Assembly (NCBI RefSeq): GCF_002285265.1
Contig: NZ_NSJB01000001.1
Location: 682,001 to 746,000, forward strand
Direction: 5' to 3'
Source: Vandammella animalimorsus
Lineage (GTDB): Bacteria; Pseudomonadota; Gammaproteobacteria; Burkholderiales; Burkholderiaceae_C
Length of the DNA stretch: 64,000 nucleotides
Numbering within the stretch: the stretch's first letter is position 1; the number at the start of each line of letters is the position of its first letter. Below, piece by piece: positions 61,239-64,000 of the stretch. Position numbers and translations under genes: made by a program. The notes beneath the pieces are model-generated. The model worked only from the letters and a program-made list of their open reading frames with translations, made no database searches and had not been told where the DNA came from.

Positions 61239-64000
61239 ATGACGGACAAGAAAAAACCCTCTTCCCCCGATGCCAGCCGCCGCAACCTGCTGCGCGGCGG
61301 CCTGGTCGCCGGCGGCGCGGCGGCCTTTGCCGCAGGCTATGGCGAAACCCTGGTCAAGGGCGCCAAGGGCCTGCTGACCGGCACTTCCGGCGCGCCCACG
61401 GCCAATGCCACGCGCGGCAATTCGCTGCTGCCCGAGTTCCGCATCCACCCCGACACCGGCCTGCTGGACACCCAGCCCGGCCAGGTCGTCAGCCCTTCGA
61501 GCTGCCTGGGCTGCTGGACGCAGTGCGGCATCCGCGTGCGCGTGGATACGCAGAACAACAAAATCCTGCGCGTGGCCGGCAACCCCTACCACCCGCTGGC
61601 CACCACCCGCCATGCGCCGATGGAAACGCCCGTGCGCGAGGTGTACGCCATGCTGGGCGGCGACAACGGCCTGGAAGGGCGCGCCACCTCCTGCGCGCGT
61701 GGCTCGGCCATGTTCGAGCACCAAACCGCGCCGCACCGCGTGCTGGCGCCGCTCAAGCGCGTGGGCCCGCGCGGCTCGGGCCAGTGGCAAACGATTTCGT
61801 TCGAGCAGCTCATTGAGGAAGTCTGCGAAGGCGGCGACCTGTTCGGCGAAGGCCATGTGGAAGGCCTGCGCGCCATCCGCGACCTGAAAACGCCCATCGA
61901 CCCCGACAACCCCGAATATGGCCCCAAGGCCAACCAGTTGCTCTTCACCGATGCCTCCAACGAAGGCCGCAAGCCGCTGATCAACCGCTTTGCCAAACAA
62001 TCCTTTGGCACCAACAACGTGGCCAACCACGGCGCCTACTGCGGCCAGTCCTACCGCGTGGGCACGGCCGCGGCGCTGGGCGACATCCCGGCCATGAAGC
62101 ACGGCAAGCCCGATTGGAAGAACTCGCGCTTTGGCCTGTTTCTGGGCACCGCGCCCGCGCAGGCGGGCAACCCCTTCCAGCGCATGGGCCGCGAGCTGGC
62201 CGAGGCGCGCTCGCGCGATGAGAAGACCTACCAATACGTGGTCGTCTCGCCGCTGCTGCCCACCTCCTCCAGCCACGCTGCGGGCGACAACAACCGCTGG
62301 CTGCCCGTCAAGCCTGCCACCGACCTGGCGCTGGCCATGGGGCTGATCCGCTGGATCATCGACAACGAGCGTTTCGACGCCCAATTCCTCGCCCAGCCCG
62401 GCCCTGCGGCCATGAGCGCTGCGGGCGAAGCCTCGTGGAGCAACGCCACCCACCTGCTCATCAACGACCCCAAGCACCCGCGCTACGGCCAGTTCCTGCG
62501 CGGCGCCGACATGGGCTGGCCCATGCCCGCGCCCAAGGACGAGAAAACCCCGGCCGAGGACGTGTACGTCGTGCAACTGGCCGATGGCACGCTGGCGCCG
62601 CACACCGTGGCCCAACCTGCCGAGCTGTTCGTCGAGCGCACCGTGGAAATCCTGCCGCCCGCGCCAGCCCCCGCGCCTGCTGCCGCTGCCGCCACTGCCG
62701 CCGCAGGCCAGGCCGGCGCGCCTGCCGCCCCCGCCAAGCCTGAGGCCGCAGCCACCGCAACCGCAGCCGCAGCGCCCCTGCCGCCCGTGCCCGTGGCCGT
62801 GTGCAGCTCGCTGTTCAAACTGCGCGAGCAGGCCCAGCTCAAAACGCTGCAAGAGTATTCCGAGCTGTGCGGCGTGCCGGTCAAGGACATCGAAGATCTG
62901 GCGCGCGAATTCACCAGCCACGGCAAGCGCGCCGTGGCCAACTCCCACGGCGGCACCATGAGCGGCGCGGGCTTTTACACCGCCTACGCCATTGCCATGC
63001 TCAACAACCTGATCGGCAACCTCAACGTCAAAGGCGGCTGGGTGCTCGATGCAGGCCCCTTTGGCCCCTTCGGCCCCGGCCCGCGCTACAACTTCGCCAA
63101 GTTCGAGGGCATGGCCGCCGCCAAGGGCGTAACCCTCTCGCGCACGCGCTTTCCCTACGAGAAAACCAGCGAATTCAAGCGCAAGAAAGAAGCGGGCGAA
63201 AACCCCTACCCGGCCAAGGCCCCCTGGTACCCCGCGCCCGGCCCCATGAGCAGCGAAATGCTCGCCGCCGGCCTGATGGGCTACCCCTACGGCATCAAGG
63301 CCTGGATCAACCATATGAGCAACCCGGTGTACTCGATCTGCGGCTTCGAGCAGGCCCTGGTCGATGGCGTCAAGGACACGAAAAAGCTGCCGCTGTTCAT
63401 CTCCGTCGATCCCTTCATCAACGAGACCTCGGCGCTGGCCGACTACATCGTGCCCGACACCGTGACCTACGAAAGCTGGGGCATCGGCGCGCCCTGGGCC
63501 GACGTGATCGCCAAAACCTCCACCGTGCGCTGGCCGGTGGTGGAGCCGGCCACGGCCAAGACCGCCGATGGCCGCGCCATCAACTTCGAGACCTTCCTCT
63601 TTGCCGTGGCGAAAAAGCTCGGCCTGCCCGGCTTTGGCAAGAACGGCATGTCCACCAAGGACGGCCAGCCGCTGGATCTGGACACGCCCGAGCAATTCTT
63701 CCTGCGCGGCATGTGCAACATCGCCTACCAGGCCGGCAAGCCCGTGCCCGAGGCCAGCGACGACGACATCGCCATCACCGGCCTGACACGCTGGATGCCC
63801 GAGCTGGAGCAAAGCCTCGCGCCCGAGGAAGTGCGCCGCGTGGCCATGGTCATGAGCCGCGGCGGGCGCTTTGACAGCATCGACGCCGCCTGGAAGGACG
63901 ACCACATCAAGGCCGCCTACCTCAAGCCCGTGCAAATCTGGCACGAGCCACTGGCCAAGATGCGCCACTCCATGACCGGCGAGCGCTACAGCGGCTGCCC
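61239..64000 (+). CDS. ttrA: Tetrathionate reductase catalytic subunit TtrA (partial, runs off window)
   Basis: The frame stays open from the ATG at 61239 (AAAGGA upstream) to the window end, giving 920 residues; known TtrA is about 1020, so the C-terminus is missing. A Tat signal (SRRNLLRGGLVAGGAAAFAAG), the Fe-S/molybdopterin start SPSSCLGCWTQCGIRV, then molybdopterin-oxidoreductase blocks (GTNNVANHGAYCGQSYRVGT, FLGTAPAQAGNPFQRMGREL, MSNPVYSICGFEQAL). It reduces tetrathionate to thiosulfate in the periplasm. Residues about 470-515 are an Ala/Pro-rich low-complexity insertion (62654-62790). Confidence 0.94.
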   Translation, partial: MTDKKKPSSPDASRRNLLRGGLVAGGAAAFAAGYGETLVKGAKGLLTGTSGAPTANATRGNSLLPEFRIHPDTGLLDTQPGQVVSPSSCLGCWTQCGIRVRVDTQNNKILRVAGNPYHPLATTRHAPMETPVREVYAMLGGDNGLEGRATSCARGSAMFEHQTAPHRVLAPLKRVGPRGSGQWQTISFEQLIEEVCEGGDLFGEGHVEGLRAIRDLKTPIDPDNPEYGPKANQLLFTDASNEGRKPLINRFAKQSFGTNNVANHGAYCGQSYRVGTAAALGDIPAMKHGKPDWKNSRFGLFLGTAPAQAGNPFQRMGRELAEARSRDEKTYQYVVVSPLLPTSSSHAAGDNNRWLPVKPATDLALAMGLIRWIIDNERFDAQFLAQPGPAAMSAAGEASWSNATHLLINDPKHPRYGQFLRGADMGWPMPAPKDEKTPAEDVYVVQLADGTLAPHTVAQPAELFVERTVEILPPAPAPAPAAAAATAAAGQAGAPAAPAKPEAAATATAAAAPLPPVPVAVCSSLFKLREQAQLKTLQEYSELCGVPVKDIEDLAREFTSHGKRAVANSHGGTMSGAGFYTAYAIAMLNNLIGNLNVKGGWVLDAGPFGPFGPGPRYNFAKFEGMAAAKGVTLSRTRFPYEKTSEFKRKKEAGENPYPAKAPWYPAPGPMSSEMLAAGLMGYPYGIKAWINHMSNPVYSICGFEQALVDGVKDTKKLPLFISVDPFINETSALADYIVPDTVTYESWGIGAPWADVIAKTSTVRWPVVEPATAKTADGRAINFETFLFAVAKKLGLPGFGKNGMSTKDGQPLDLDTPEQFFLRGMCNIAYQAGKPVPEASDDDIAITGLTRWMPELEQSLAPEEVRRVAMVMSRGGRFDSIDAAWKDDHIKAAYLKPVQIWHEPLAKMRHSMTGERYSGC

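Overview
The window is a high-GC bacterial chromosome segment with tightly packed operons, many ATGA start/stop overlaps and Ala/Pro-rich linkers. Gene content (HrpA, AMP nucleosidase, DUF2889, DUF11 surface protein, FtsK/TrxB pair, AcnB-Tam-Mdh, PccAB/Mcm/MeaB propionate genes, tetrathionate reductase) and protein style point to a betaproteobacterium of the order Burkholderiales, most likely family Comamonadaceae. The genus cannot be fixed from sequence alone. No rRNA, tRNA, CRISPR array, prophage or intact insertion sequence was seen.

Region 1 (1-5.7 kb): one compact seven-gene operon encodes a Roadblock/LC7 protein, a PAS sensor, a PhnD-like ligand-binding protein without a signal peptide, two unrecognised proteins, a Ras-like GTPase and a second, divergent Roadblock-like protein. 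The GTPase and Roadblock proteins resemble those of actinobacterial conservons (CvnD and CvnB). This is the best candidate for an undescribed system. Region 2 (5.7-29.7 kb): mostly housekeeping genes. They are LolA, AMP nucleosidase, a membrane Mrr-type nuclease, an HlyD/FtsX/ATPase exporter, HrpA, a small DUF1543 protein, a 1368-residue DUF11 surface protein, DUF2889, a thioredoxin, FtsK and TrxB. Two non-coding inverted-repeat elements lie between them.

Region 3 (30-37.8 kb, mostly minus strand): Dtd, a P1 peptidase, an M14 carboxypeptidase lipoprotein, an EI24 membrane protein, a Sel1-repeat protein, then a methylmalonyl-CoA epimerase-like VOC protein, biotin synthase and a MAPEG protein. 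Region 4 (37.9-49.2 kb, minus strand): a propionyl-CoA to succinyl-CoA locus (mcm, meaB, pccB, pccA). It is interrupted by a VapBC-type toxin-antitoxin pair, a HipBA-type pair, a Cdd1-family protein and an Mrr nuclease. BioB supplies the cofactor of PccA and the VOC protein supplies the missing epimerase step, so regions 3 and 4 together make a complete route into the TCA cycle.

Region 5 (49.4-55.7 kb, minus strand): a TCA-linked group with malate dehydrogenase, trans-aconitate methyltransferase, a citrate-lyase-like CoA ester lyase, a lipoprotein and aconitase B. Region 6 (55.9 kb to the end, plus strand): a tetrathionate respiration locus, ttrS-ttrR, an NTF2-like gene, ttrB, ttrC and ttrA. 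TtrA runs off the window end.
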